A stretch of 64,000 nt of DNA from assembly GCF_003261055.1 (NCBI RefSeq), contig NZ_CP030073.1:310001-374000 (forward strand), in the 5' to 3' direction. Of this stretch, positions 47,840 through 56,199 are shown piece after piece. The position numbers and the translations under genes were made by a program. Below the pieces are notes generated by a model. It had not been told where the DNA came from, searched no databases, and worked only from the letters and a program-made list of their open reading frames with translations. The stretch is from Streptomyces cadmiisoli (GTDB taxonomy: Bacteria > Actinomycetota > Actinomycetes > Streptomycetales > Streptomycetaceae). Position 1 is the first letter of the stretch; every line of letters begins with the position of its first letter.

Positions 47840-47866
47840 GTGGTCCGCTGAGATCTAGCGGACCAC
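47840..47866 (-). terminator. hairpin after first mbtH gene
   Basis: GTGGTCCGCT (47840-47849) and AGCGGACCAC (47857-47866) form a perfect 10-bp stem with a 7-nt loop, 14 nt beyond the stop of the - strand mbtH. Its sequence resembles the hairpin after the second mbtH (49883-49910). It would lower read-through from mbtH into NRPS1, so NRPS1 may have its own promoter. Confidence 0.65.
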
Positions 47867-47880
47867 AAAAGCCGATGCGC

Positions 47881-48093
47881 TCAATTGCCGCCCATGGCAT
47901 CGACCAGGCTCTTGGGTCGCATATCGGTCCATGTGCGCTCAACGTACTCCAGGCAGTCCTGTCGCGGAGCCTCGCCGAACGCGATCTCCCAGCCCCCGGG
48001 GAGATCAACAAAGGTCGGCCAGAGCGAGTACTGCTTCTCCGAGTTGACCAGCACCAGGTAAGTGGCTGCCTGGTCCTCGAACGGGTTCGTCAC
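47881..48093 (-). CDS. mbtH: MbtH-like protein (copy 1)
   Basis: A 70-aa MbtH family protein, a small chaperone-like partner that binds NRPS adenylation domains and supports their solubility and activity. Family signatures: MTNPFEDQ at the start, YLVLVNSEKQYSLWP, and WTDMRPKSLVDAM at the end. It lies immediately upstream of and co-directional with NRPS1, so it is the likely partner of the megasynthases. The start is GTG 48093; no clear ribosome-binding site. A second copy lies inverted at 49655. Between this gene and NRPS1 are a hairpin and 467 bp without another gene. Confidence 0.93.
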   Translation of the reverse strand: MTNPFEDQAATYLVLVNSEKQYSLWPTFVDLPGGWEIAFGEAPRQDCLEYVERTWTDMRPKSLVDAMGGN

Positions 48094-48389
48094 GTTAGGG
48101 CTTTCTGATACTCATCGCTTGTGTTCTTGGTGAACTTGGCTCAGAAGGGAGTACAACTACCTTAAGTGAACGTGGAGGTACTCCTGATCGGCTCTGGGAT
48201 GATCTTGCCGTGGCCAGCGGCCCAGGTCTTCGAACTCAAGTGGTGCATCTCGGTTGATGTGTTGACTACTCGGCACAACGTGCGTGACGCGCATGACGGG
48301 GCTGGCTCCCGGACGCACGACGCCCGCCGACCTGATTGATCATTTCTGCTCCCTGCACAGAAGCATCGCTGGGGAGCCACGGGCTGGAT

Positions 48390-48975
48390 ACGACGATATT
48401 GCTCGGCCTCGACGGGGTGTCCGTCGTGCGGGTCGAGTCACTGGCCGACGGACGGGACGAGGCGGCGGAGCCTGCCCGTCCTGCGGGTCATCGCCTCCCA
48501 GATCAAGAGGACGTGAGGTGATCCGGTCGGCACGATTTGCCCTACGAAGAGAGAGTTGGAGTTCTCCTGGTACAAGCGACACTGGTGGTGTCGGGAGCCG
48601 AAGTGCCCGAGGGAGTCGTTCACCGAGAGCCCTGCCCAGACGCCGGCCGGGGCGCGGATCACCACACGGCTGCACCAGGGGGCCGGGAGCCGGGTGCGCG
48701 ATGCCGGCTTCACCGTCATCCAGGCTGCCCGCGACCTGCATCTGTCCTGGCCGACGGTGATGGGCGCCTTCCGCACAACGCCGCACGAGGCCGTCGCCGC
48801 TCCGCTGCCCGAGGTGGAGGTGATGGGCATCGACCAGGCCCGGCGGGGCAAGACGAAGTGGGAGCGGGACCGCGACAGCGGCAAGTGGCGTTTGACGCGG
48901 GATCGGTGGCACACCGTATCCGTCGACGCACTGGGCCAGGACGGGCTGCTCGGCCAGGTCGAGGGCGGTGTCGCA
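48390..48975 (+). pseudogene. ISL3-family transposase, N-terminal remnant
   Basis: Pieces in different frames match the N-terminal half of ISL3 transposases: LLGLDGVSVVRVE near 48399, ACPSCGSS near 48470, WYKRHWWCREPKCPRESFTE (48567 on), AARDLHLSWPTVMGAF, EVMGIDQARRGKTKWERD, GKWRLTRDRWH and GLLGQVEGG ending near 48970. Homology then breaks and a different transposase fragment follows. At least two frameshifts and no catalytic C-terminal half, so non-functional. Confidence 0.75.
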
Positions 48976-48979
48976 CCCG

Positions 48980-49310
48980 GCGGGCTTCCCCCACGAGAGC
49001 TCCGCGACCTGCAACATCGCATCCGCGCCGAGCAGCACACACCCGACTGGAAAGTCGGCCATACCTTCCGCTCGGGAGTCGAGGGCACCTCAACACGGCC
49101 CCCCACCGCACAACATGGGCCACTGCCTCTACCGAGGACAGCCGAGAACCCATTTACAACACGTACTCACGGCCATCGCCGTGAACATCCAACACATCAG
49201 CACCGGCCGCCCGAGGAAAGTCCCCGACCATGGCCACCATCGCCTTCCAGACCTTTCCGGACCAGCACGGCATCCTCCGGTCGAAGTCGTGGCGCAGTTC
49301 GGGCAGTTGA
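48980..49310 (+). pseudogene. IS1182-type transposase, C-terminal remnant
   Basis: Fragments in shifting frames recall the C-terminus of a second IS1182-like transposase: LRDLQHRIRAEQHTPDWK, RSGVEGT near 49069, YRGQPRTHLQHVLTAIAVNI near 49140-49200, and TIAFQTFPDQHGILRSKSW before a TGA at 49308-49310. It differs from the intact element at 26217. Truncated at the 5' side by the ISL3 remnant junction. The remaining bases to 49654 show no gene. Confidence 0.6.
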
Positions 49311-49654
49311 CCCCGCCCGCTGACAAGATCCCCGACCGAGTCAAGCTCAGCCCACGAGCACGTGACAGCGCCCATTTCACAGGTTGTTAGCCCGCTGTCA
49401 CCCTGGCTCTCTCCATCCGTTAGGTACCCCAACGAATCATCGCAGGCGATACGGAGGTGTTGCCGCGGAAGGCCGCCGACTGGCGTGCCCGTCCCTCACA
49501 GGCCTCGGCTGCCACACCCGACCGAAGTCAGCGACGTTCGGATGACCGGACATGCACGCGCTGGCCCCGGACTGTCCGCCCGTCTCGTGAGTGAGGCGAC
49601 ACCCACGCGGATCCGAACCACGGTCTGACTCAACGCCACAGCAAGGACGCACAC

Positions 49655-49867
49655 ATGACGAACCCGTTCGAGGATCAGGACGCCCAGTACCTCGTGCTGG
49701 TCAACGCGGAGCAGCAGTACTCGCTGTGGCCGGCCTACATCGAGGTCCCCCAGGGTTGGGAGATCGCACATGACGAGGCCTCCCGGCAGGACTGCCTGGG
49801 CTACATCGAAGAGACGTGGACCGACATGCGGCCCAAGAGCCTGGTCGACGCCATGGAAGGCAACTGA
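49655..49867 (+). CDS. mbtH: MbtH-like protein (copy 2)
   Basis: A 70-aa MbtH family protein with MTNPFEDQ, YLVLVNAEQQYSLWP, GWEIAHDEASRQDC and WTDMRPKSLVDAMEGN. AAGGA lies 8 nt before ATG 49655. It is closely similar to copy 1 and points the opposite way; the 5' ends face each other across IS remnants. The MFS gene follows 147 bp later after a hairpin. One of the copies may be redundant, or each may serve a different set of A domains (the stand-alone A enzyme versus the megasynthases). Confidence 0.93.
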   Translation: MTNPFEDQDAQYLVLVNAEQQYSLWPAYIEVPQGWEIAHDEASRQDCLGYIEETWTDMRPKSLVDAMEGN

Positions 49868-49882
49868 GCCGGAGCCCAGACG

Positions 49883-49910
49883 ACGGTCCGCCGGAAATCT
49901 GGCGGACCGT
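49883..49910 (+). terminator. hairpin after second mbtH gene
   Basis: ACGGTCCGCC (49883-49892) pairs with GGCGGACCGT (49901-49910) around an 8-nt loop, 16 nt past the mbtH stop. Sequence and position parallel the hairpin behind copy 1, so the terminator was duplicated together with the gene. Confidence 0.65.
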
Positions 49911-50013
49911 ATAGGGGGCTCGATCGGAGCCACCGCTGCCGGGCACACTCCGGCGCTCAGTGAGGGCCTGCGCGCCCCACCGCCTCCAGGTCCGAGGAAC
50001 TACTGATCCCTCC

Positions 50014-51288
50014 ATGCGTTCTCCAAGGCAAAGCGCTCCCCACCGGCTGCCACGACAGTTCCATGCTGTCTGGGCCGCGGTGACTGTCTCGAGTATCGGC
50101 GACGGTATGCGGGCGGTCACCCTTCCCCTGCTCACCGCCCACCTCACAGACGACGCCCGGTTGGTCGGGCTGGTGGCCTTCGCCGGACAAATTCCCTGGC
50201 TCCTTGTCAGCCTTCCCTCCGGCGTCCTCGCGGACAGGTTCGAGCGCCGCCGTCTCCTGTGCTTCGTCGACACTGCACGAGCGGTCATCATGACCGGCCT
50301 CATGCTTCTCGCGATGCTCGACGGCCTGTCCATACCGCTACTGGCCGGTGCTGCCTTCCTCCTGGGCTGCGGCCAGACTCTCTTCAACGGAGCCTGGTCC
50401 GGCATGGTGCCCTCCCTGGTACCACCCGAAGGACTGACCAAGGCGAACACATACCTGCAGATCACTGTGCTGTTCGCCAGTCCCCTGCTGGGCACCCCGC
50501 TGGGAGCCGTGCTCTTCGGGGTCACGCCGGCGCTCCCGCTCGCCGTCGACGCGCTGTCTTTCGTGTGCGCCGCAGGACTGATCCTGCTGTTGACAGGGGG
50601 AACACAGGCCGGTTCCCAGAAGAGCGTTCCCACTCGGCAGTCACTGCGCCAAGACGCTCTGCAAGGACTCGTCTGGCTGTGGCGGCACAGTCAGATGCGT
50701 CGACTGTGCGCAGTTTCCGCTGTGAACAATCTCGTGGTGGTCGGACTCATGTCCGTCCTGGTCCTCTACGCTCAGCAGACGCTGGAACTGGAAAGCTCAG
50801 GCTACGCGGTACTGGTGGCTGCCTTCGCAGTCGGAGGCCTCATCGGAGTACCGCTCGCACCTCGCCTGGAGAAGCGGATCGGGGCGGTCCGATTGCTACG
50901 GCTCGGCATACTGGCCACCGGCGTCCTCTGCGCCAGCATGGGCATGGCCCGGTCCGTCCTGGCGGGAGTACTGGTCATCGCCGGGTACGGCGCAGTAAGT
51001 CTGGTTTGGGGCGTCACCGCGGTGTCACTTCGTCAGTCACAGGTTCCGGCCGAGCTACTAGGCCGGGTCACCATGGCCTTCCAGATGGCTTCCGTGAGCG
51101 CAGGAGCCCTGGGAGCCCTACTGGCAGGACTGGTCTACCACAGCATCGGCCCCCAAGCTCCCTTCTTCACCGGCGCCGCACTGCTCTGCCTGGCCGGTGC
51201 CCTTCTCTACCACGCTCCCACCCCGCACCCCGCTAGCAGCAACGGCCACGCACACGCCCGGCCCATGAGTCAGACTCCACCGGACTGA
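50014..51288 (+). CDS. MFS transporter (EntS-like exporter)
   Basis: A 424-aa major facilitator superfamily membrane protein with about 12 hydrophobic segments. It carries the loop 2-3 signature GVLADRFERRRLL and, near the N-terminus, SSIGDGMRAVTLPLL, like enterobactin-type and peptide exporters. A second loop motif PLAPRLEKRIG follows segment 7. ATG 50014 was chosen: GAGGA lies about 14 nt upstream and the first membrane segment begins soon after; a GTG at 49960 would add 18 unsupported residues. Its position beside the NRPS and mbtH genes suggests export of the peptide or self-protection, which is an inference. The cytosolic C-terminus is His/Pro-rich. Confidence 0.85.
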   Translation: MRSPRQSAPHRLPRQFHAVWAAVTVSSIGDGMRAVTLPLLTAHLTDDARLVGLVAFAGQIPWLLVSLPSGVLADRFERRRLLCFVDTARAVIMTGLMLLAMLDGLSIPLLAGAAFLLGCGQTLFNGAWSGMVPSLVPPEGLTKANTYLQITVLFASPLLGTPLGAVLFGVTPALPLAVDALSFVCAAGLILLLTGGTQAGSQKSVPTRQSLRQDALQGLVWLWRHSQMRRLCAVSAVNNLVVVGLMSVLVLYAQQTLELESSGYAVLVAAFAVGGLIGVPLAPRLEKRIGAVRLLRLGILATGVLCASMGMARSVLAGVLVIAGYGAVSLVWGVTAVSLRQSQVPAELLGRVTMAFQMASVSAGALGALLAGLVYHSIGPQAPFFTGAALLCLAGALLYHAPTPHPASSNGHAHARPMSQTPPD

Positions 51289-51731
51289 ACAAGCGTGTCG
51301 TCCCCGCAGAGCCGCACGGTACGGGATTCAGGTACCGGCCAAATTCCAAGTGGACTCGCGGTGAGGCGTCGGCTTATGGCATCGATCGTCGCAACGCGGA
51401 TCACGGCTACGGAGCGGTGGGGATGATGGCGCCCCAGGCAAGTGCGGGAGTGCACAGGGTCTCCGCCGGCACCAGTGACTCGGGACCCCACCTGTTAACG
51501 GTCGAGATCGGGCAGCGCGGGGCAGCCGCACAGAACGAGGGCGTCGCGCAAGGCGCGTGCCTTGTCAGGGCTGCTTTCCAGAGCAAACCAAGGCCCCCGG
51601 TCAATTCGGTGGAGCCGAACCGCACGAGCTGGCCGGTGACGGTCTGGCACCGGGGCTGCGCGACTGTACGTCAGTAGCCGCAGGCCACGCCGGGGGCGAC
51701 GTGACCTGGGGGCAGAACCCCTCAGCGGCTG
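51289..51731. other. gene-free stretch
   Basis: 443 bp between the MFS gene and the converging secreted-protein gene. Short open frames on both strands lack family resemblance and ribosome-binding sites. No strong hairpin or repeat was recognised. Confidence 0.5.
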
Positions 51732-52517
51732 CTACTTCAGACTCACAGCGTCCCCGCCGGAAACGACCCGTGCGGTCGTCGTGGTGCCAGGGAAGTACCA
51801 CCGCCAGTTTCCTGCCGAGGCGGCGGTGACCTTGGTGCTGAGCTTCCCGGCTTGGCCGGTCTTCACGGTCTTGACCGTGCTGTAGTGGGCGGCACCGGCC
51901 TTCTTGAACTGCAGCTTCACGTCCTGCCCGGCGAGACCGTGGTACGCCAGGTCCTCCCAGTTGGCGCGTGACAGCTTGCCGGTGACGGTGAGCTGGGCCC
52001 CCTTGGCCACGGGCTCGGGCGTGGCATCGGTCGTGAGCTTGGAGGCCCGCTTCATCTTGAACTCGGCGATGTGGTCGGAGATCCAGTAGTCACCGTCGTT
52101 CGCTTTCACGGTGGCGTTCACCTGCCAGGTGCCTGCGGTGTGATTCACGTCATCCGGCAGACTGTCCGGGAGCCAGGCCGGGGCGATCGTCATCGTGGCC
52201 GTGCACACCGACGTGGTGGAGCTCTTCTTCTCGCACCGGGTGTCCACCCAGTCGCTGAAGCCCCAGCCGTTCGTCTTGTTGAACACACTGACGTGCGACA
52301 GGCCCTTCACACCGGAGTTGTCCCGAATCGTGATGGCGATCGGGTACGTGACGCGCTTCGTCGTGCCGACGATGACGTTGTTCCCACCGTTCACGACCGT
52401 CTTGGTGACCCGGATGTCACCCCTGCCCTCCGCCTGGGCCCCCGTGGCTGACAGCAGCGTCAGGGCCGCCACCCCACTCGCCAGGACGCTCACCGTTCTG
52501 GCCGTTCTACCTCGCAT
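51732..52517 (-). CDS. secreted protein of unknown function, 261 aa
   Basis: Begins MRGRTARTVSVLASGVAAL with a typical Sec signal peptide, predicted cleavage after ATGAQA near residue 29. The mature part is rich in Thr, Ser and Lys and looks like two beta-sandwich segments: residues about 35-130 with a Cys pair (RCEKKSSTTSVC), and a C-terminal part (150-261) with TPEPVAKGAQLTVTGKLSR and VKLQFKKAG, resembling Ig-like repeats of extracellular streptomycete proteins. ATG 52517 follows a strong GGGAGGG. No enzymatic motif was seen. Not evidently linked to the NRPS locus. Confidence 0.8.
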   Translation of the reverse strand: MRGRTARTVSVLASGVAALTLLSATGAQAEGRGDIRVTKTVVNGGNNVIVGTTKRVTYPIAITIRDNSGVKGLSHVSVFNKTNGWGFSDWVDTRCEKKSSTTSVCTATMTIAPAWLPDSLPDDVNHTAGTWQVNATVKANDGDYWISDHIAEFKMKRASKLTTDATPEPVAKGAQLTVTGKLSRANWEDLAYHGLAGQDVKLQFKKAGAAHYSTVKTVKTGQAGKLSTKVTAASAGNWRWYFPGTTTTARVVSGGDAVSLK

Positions 52518-52909
52518 GATCCCTCCCCTGTGATGTGGAGGGAGACTACACAGCCAACCGGGCCCGGTTCACACAAGGGTTCGCCAGTCACATGGTGCTT
52601 GCGGGCACACCCCGCGAGCCACATGGCGCCCGCGCAGCCTGTCCGAACCGCCCGACGGGCAGGCCGTCCTGGGCAGCCGCGGGCGGCCAGCCAAATGACG
52701 AGATCGTCGGCATACAGCCGCGGACCGTGACCATCGCACCTGCACCGGTGTGCACCGCAGGTCAACGAGCCCAACGATCCTCGGGCAGATCGTCGTCTTG
52801 GCCGACCATATGCAATACTGAGCATCGATTCATCAACGGATCCTTCTGCCCTTGGCGGTACCGGCGCTCCGTGCCCACACCGCCGCAGGAAGAGACGACC
52901 CCTAAGGAC
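52518..52909. other. intergenic region between divergent secreted-protein genes
   Basis: About 390 bp separating two divergently read secreted-protein genes; promoters for both are expected here, but no clear -35/-10 pair was found. The - strand near 52720 encodes YADDLVIW in a short open frame, which recalls a reverse-transcriptase motif but lacks any supporting context. Confidence 0.4.
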
Positions 52910-52921
52910 ATGAGTACAGAT

Positions 52922-53290
52922 ATGCGCATGAAGACCTTCGTGCGAGCGGCTTCAACTGCCGCCCTGCTGGCCGCGGTGAGCGCCACCCTCACGCCTTCCG
53001 CCTCCGCCTCCGAGGTCGGGACGGCTGCCACCACGATCAACTACCCGCAGGCGCAGGCGTCGTACGACAACAACCCGGGCAACGGACGCGAGAGCTGGCT
53101 CTGGGCGTCGAACTGGGGCTCCAGCAAGATCCGCATTGACGCCCAGCACTACGACAACAGCATCAGCTATGACCTGGTGGTCGAGCCGAACCAGGCGAGG
53201 TCGGTCAACTTCAACAAGGACATCTGGCGCATCAGGTACTGCTGGTTCGACTCGCGGGTCAACTACTGGGGCTGCCACGGCTGGAGCTGA
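52922..53290 (+). CDS. small secreted protein of unknown function
   Basis: Product of about 122 aa from ATG 52922 (126 aa from ATG 52910); AAGGA at 52904-52908 suits 52922 better. Signal peptide MRMKTFVRAASTAALLAAVS with predicted cleavage after SASAS. The mature part, about 93 aa, is rich in aromatic and Asn residues (RESWLWASNWGSSKIRI, QHYDNSISYDLVVEPNQARS) and ends YCWF...NYWGCHGWS with two Cys that could form a disulfide. It looks like a small beta-rich extracellular domain. No family recognised. Confidence 0.75.
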   Translation: MRMKTFVRAASTAALLAAVSATLTPSASASEVGTAATTINYPQAQASYDNNPGNGRESWLWASNWGSSKIRIDAQHYDNSISYDLVVEPNQARSVNFNKDIWRIRYCWFDSRVNYWGCHGWS

Positions 53291-53639
53291 CTCCATCACC
53301 CGTTCATCCGCCACGCCTTCCGTGTCGTGGATCGAGCAGGCCTACCGCCGGGGTGATCTCCAGGCGGTACACACATGAAGACAGGGCTTCTCGGCAGCTG
53401 AGGGATGCGATTCGCATCTCGCAGTGCCGGGAGGCCCTGGTGTCGCGGCCGTGCGCGTCCAAGCCCGTCCAGATCAACTCGACGGGGCATCGTGTGATGG
53501 ATCCTCGCTCAACACCGGGTACTCAGCGTGGTTCCGCTCTGACATCTACCCCGCCCTGCGACATCATGGCCAGCAGCAATTCCATGGCCGGACGTGCCAG
53601 CCCGCGACAGTCGAGAACGAGAGTCCACCAGTACCCGGG
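53291..53639. other. stretch without recognisable gene
   Basis: About 350 bp between the small secreted-protein gene and the ISL3 remnant. Open frames here are short, without ribosome-binding sites or family resemblance. It may hold further decayed IS sequence that cannot be identified by eye. Confidence 0.4.
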
Positions 53640-53945
53640 CTGTGATCCCGGCGGGTTCTCTTCGTCGACCGCTTACAGGACAGGTGCCCGGGCTCACGGG
53701 CCGGTTCAGTCGGCGGACGGAGCGTCCGCGATCGACGCTGGCGGATCCCACCGCCGACCTGCCCAGCCTCCAACGGTTCGCCCAGCACCCGGAACGCGAC
53801 TTCGACGCCGAAACCGCCGGGCTCTCGCCATGGAACTCCAGAGTCGTCGAAGGCCATGTCGACCGGATCAAGATGCTGAAGCGCCAGATGTTCGGCCGCA
53901 CCAGCTTCGAACCCCTGCGTAAACGGTCCTGCCGTGCTCCTGAAA
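53640..53945 (+). pseudogene. ISL3-family transposase, C-terminal remnant
   Basis: Reads DLPSLQRFAQHPERDFDAE, then SPWNSRVVEGHVDRIKMLKR and QMFGRTSFEPLRKRS, the conserved C-terminal end of ISL3 transposases with the final acidic residue in VVEGHV. No N-terminal or middle part is attached. It could be the detached partner of the N-terminal ISL3 remnant at 48390-48975, or a separate insertion. Bases 53946-54190 carry no recognised gene. Confidence 0.7.
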
Positions 53946-54190
53946 GGCGGTTCAGGACGCATCGTGGATGAGCCCGATACCACCGGGAACACTTCCAGGA
54001 GCTCGCGGCGAGCCCACCAACTGGGACCTGACCGCCGCCTCCCAAGACGTGACCGTCTCCCTCCACCACACCACCGACCTGAGCCAGGCGATCAAGCAGC
54101 CCGACCGCAAGGGCTGACTTCCCCGCCGCCGGGCCCAACCGACCGTGATCCCCTGAGTCCGCTGGGCCCCGAAGGGTGCCGCAGCGATGT

Positions 54191-55081
54191 TCAATCCCTC
54201 CCGAACCGGGCCGGCCCGTAGAGCGCTGCGGTGAGTGCCGCGTACGCCGCGGCGTCGGGGGTCACCAGACGGACCAGCTCCACCGAGGTCGGCGTCGCCG
54301 CAAGGGTGCGCACCGCGATCCGGGCGGCCTCGCCGACGGGGAGGGAGCTTCCCAGCATCGGGAACGCCACGCTGTGCACCCCGATCCCGTCCGCCGCCGC
54401 CAGGGCATCGCGGTGACATGACGCCAGGCCCCACGGCCCGTCGTCCTTCCCGGCCATTGCTGCCGGAACGGCGATCACGTGCATGATCCGAGGGCTCAGG
54501 CCGACGGCGGGCGTGATCACGGCACGCCCCGGCGCGTCCGTCCCGGCACCCGGCGCCGGGTCCACTGCGGTCACGACGGCCTCGGTGTCCTGCGCCGTGA
54601 GCTCCCCGAGCACGGCCCGCAGTTCCGGGCCCCCACCGGTCGGGCGGGCGGGGCGGGCGGCCAGTCGCCGTTCGACCAGCGCCCGGTGCTCGGGGAACCG
54701 GTCCGCCAGCCCCGGCAACCGCAGGAGCATCTCGCCCCGCGTGGGGAACGGGTACGCCTCGTGGTGCAGCGCCAGATGCACCCGCACCGGGTCGTCGCCC
54801 GCACGGAGCCACGTCGTCAGGGTGCGCCCGAGGGCGGTGCCGTTGTCGGTGCCGGACCACGCCGCGATGTTGAGCAGGTCCGCGCCCCGTGCGCGGTCGG
54901 CGCGCCCCGCGGCCACGGCCTCGGCGACGGGCTCTCCCACGTCGTCCGACCCGTGCGCGGCGATCAGTTCCTCGACGGCCTCGTGCAGCTCCCACGGGTG
55001 TCCGCCGTCAGGCTCCCACAGCGGCAGCGTGCAGACCCGGCCCAGCGCGGCGTCCAGCCGCGCGCCCCGCGCTCCGCCCAC
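54191..55081 (-). CDS. macro-domain-like protein
   Basis: A 296-aa cytosolic protein. The N-terminal half (1-150) is helical, with LLNIAAWSGTDNGTALG and LRAGDDPVRVHLALHHEA. The C-terminal half resembles a macro (ADP-ribose-binding) domain: AVVTAVDPAPGAG, APGRAVITPAVGLSPRIMHV, and GVHSVAFPMLGSSLPVGEAARIAV, the counterpart of the 'SIAFPxIG...EEAA' segment. The domain call is by resemblance only; the usual N-terminal 'VNAAN' element is not evident. Start GTG 55081 has GAGGGGG at good spacing. It is divergent from the DUF1877 gene. Confidence 0.7.
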   Translation of the reverse strand: MGGARGARLDAALGRVCTLPLWEPDGGHPWELHEAVEELIAAHGSDDVGEPVAEAVAAGRADRARGADLLNIAAWSGTDNGTALGRTLTTWLRAGDDPVRVHLALHHEAYPFPTRGEMLLRLPGLADRFPEHRALVERRLAARPARPTGGGPELRAVLGELTAQDTEAVVTAVDPAPGAGTDAPGRAVITPAVGLSPRIMHVIAVPAAMAGKDDGPWGLASCHRDALAAADGIGVHSVAFPMLGSSLPVGEAARIAVRTLAATPTSVELVRLVTPDAAAYAALTAALYGPARFGRD

Positions 55082-55227
55082 AAATCCCCCTCAACCTCGG
55101 CGTCAGAGGTCGAGATTACGCCGCGCACGGGCGCGCCCGTGCGCAGCGAGGGCCCCTTCCGCCCGCGCATGCCCGCCCGCGTCCGCTCCGGACCGGGCTG
55201 TCAGCACCCCCGTCTACCGTGTGGGCC

Positions 55228-55725
55228 ATGAGCATGAACGGGCAGTACCTCCGCCTCACCCCGGCCGAACTCGAACGCGCCCTGCACGATCCGGACTGGG
55301 CCGCCGAGCTCGCGCACCCCCGGCACGACACCGGCGCCCTGGCGGCCGCCGAACGCGTCCACGAGACCGACAAGGCCTGGCACGGCCTCAACTTCCTGCT
55401 GACCCGGCGCGGATTCCCCGTGGACGTGGTCTTCGGCGAGGCAGACATGCCCTGGCCCGCGGGCCACGACTGGGGCTACGGCCCGCCCCGGCTCCTGACC
55501 GCCGACCGGGTGCGGGCCGCCGTCGACGCCCTCGACGCCCATGCCCCCGACACACTGACCGACGGCGTCACACCGGGCGACCTGGCAGCCGCGGACATCT
55601 ACCCGCAGATCGTGTGGGAGCGCGGCGAGGAACCGGACTGGATCGCGGCACACTGGGCCGCGCTGATCCCCTACCTTCGCGCAGCCGCCCGCGACGGGGA
55701 CGCACTGCTGCTCTGGATCTCGTGA
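55228..55725 (+). CDS. DUF1877 (YfbM-like) family protein
   Basis: A 165-aa cytosolic protein whose start MSMNGQYLRLTPAELERAL is the family hallmark. Further family-like parts are DKAWHGLNFLL and the DIYPQIVWERGE region. ATG 55228 fits the family N-terminus; a second ATG two codons later is less likely. The family's biochemical role is unknown. Divergent from the macro-domain-like gene with 146 bp between; followed by CRISPR relics. Confidence 0.8.
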   Translation: MSMNGQYLRLTPAELERALHDPDWAAELAHPRHDTGALAAAERVHETDKAWHGLNFLLTRRGFPVDVVFGEADMPWPAGHDWGYGPPRLLTADRVRAAVDALDAHAPDTLTDGVTPGDLAAADIYPQIVWERGEEPDWIAAHWAALIPYLRAAARDGDALLLWIS

Positions 55726-55756
55726 CCCGGCATCCGGCCTCACCGGGCTGGGGCTT

Positions 55757-55880
55757 CGGGGTCGATCCGACCTTGCAGGGCATCGATCACGTCGGGTGAC
55801 GGTCCTCCCTGCCCACGCGGGGGTGATCCGTTGCACTCGTGATGCTGGCTGAGCTTCTCGCAGTCCTTCCCGCCGACGCG
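55757..55880. CRISPR. degenerate relic of a type I-E CRISPR array
   Basis: A 29-nt unit at 55802-55830 (GTCCTCCCT...GGGGGTGATCCG) agrees, apart from a single base, with the type I-E repeat of streptomycetes as I remember it; its reverse translation gives the telltale ITPAWAGRT. Exactly 32 nt later, at 55863, GTCCTTCCCGCCGACGCG repeats the first 18 nt with three mismatches, then decays. Exactly 61 nt upstream, CGGGG..GATCCG at 55757-55769 keeps the 3' part of a repeat. The two intervening spacers (55770-55801, 55831-55862) are 32 nt each, the type I-E standard. No cas gene is visible in the window, so the relic is presumably inactive. Confidence 0.6.
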
Positions 55881-56199
55881 CCCAAGCGTGGTCGGTGTGG
55901 TTCAGGTCGTACAGCGGCGCGAGCGTGCCTCGCCGGGCCGTGACCCGGATCGCGATGAAGCCGGCAAGCGCGTGGCGGGCGATGACCTCGCGAGGTTCAA
56001 CTTGGGTGGTTGGCGTGGCCAGGACCGGCCCGATGAGGCGCACGACTTGGTGGTCGCCGGCGTAGGCAGGAATGTGCTCAGTCGGATCCGAGTGAACGTG
56101 CTCAGCTCAGGCCGCTTCCACCGGACTCCACCGCTGCACTCCTTGGACGGCATGCTCCTGCCGTCCGCGGTGTCACTACACGGGCTCACCCTGGCGAGA

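Noticed and set aside
47517..47858. A + strand small open frame between NRPS1 and mbtH copy 1.
   Set aside because: No ribosome-binding site or family resemblance, and it runs through the mbtH terminator hairpin.
52690..52740. YADDLVIW on the - strand, resembling a reverse-transcriptase catalytic motif (possible retron or group II intron piece).
   Set aside because: No other reverse-transcriptase motifs, RNA structure or longer homologous frame was found around it; best treated as chance.
55924..55952. A further CRISPR repeat one period downstream of the degenerate repeat at 55863.
   Set aside because: Similarity at this position is no better than background.
55898..56043. A - strand frame (ARHALAGFIAIRVTARRGTL and onward) near the CRISPR relic as a possible cas gene remnant.
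   Set aside because: The protein-like stretch is short and could not be tied to any Cas family; its downstream part merely translates the CRISPR repeat.
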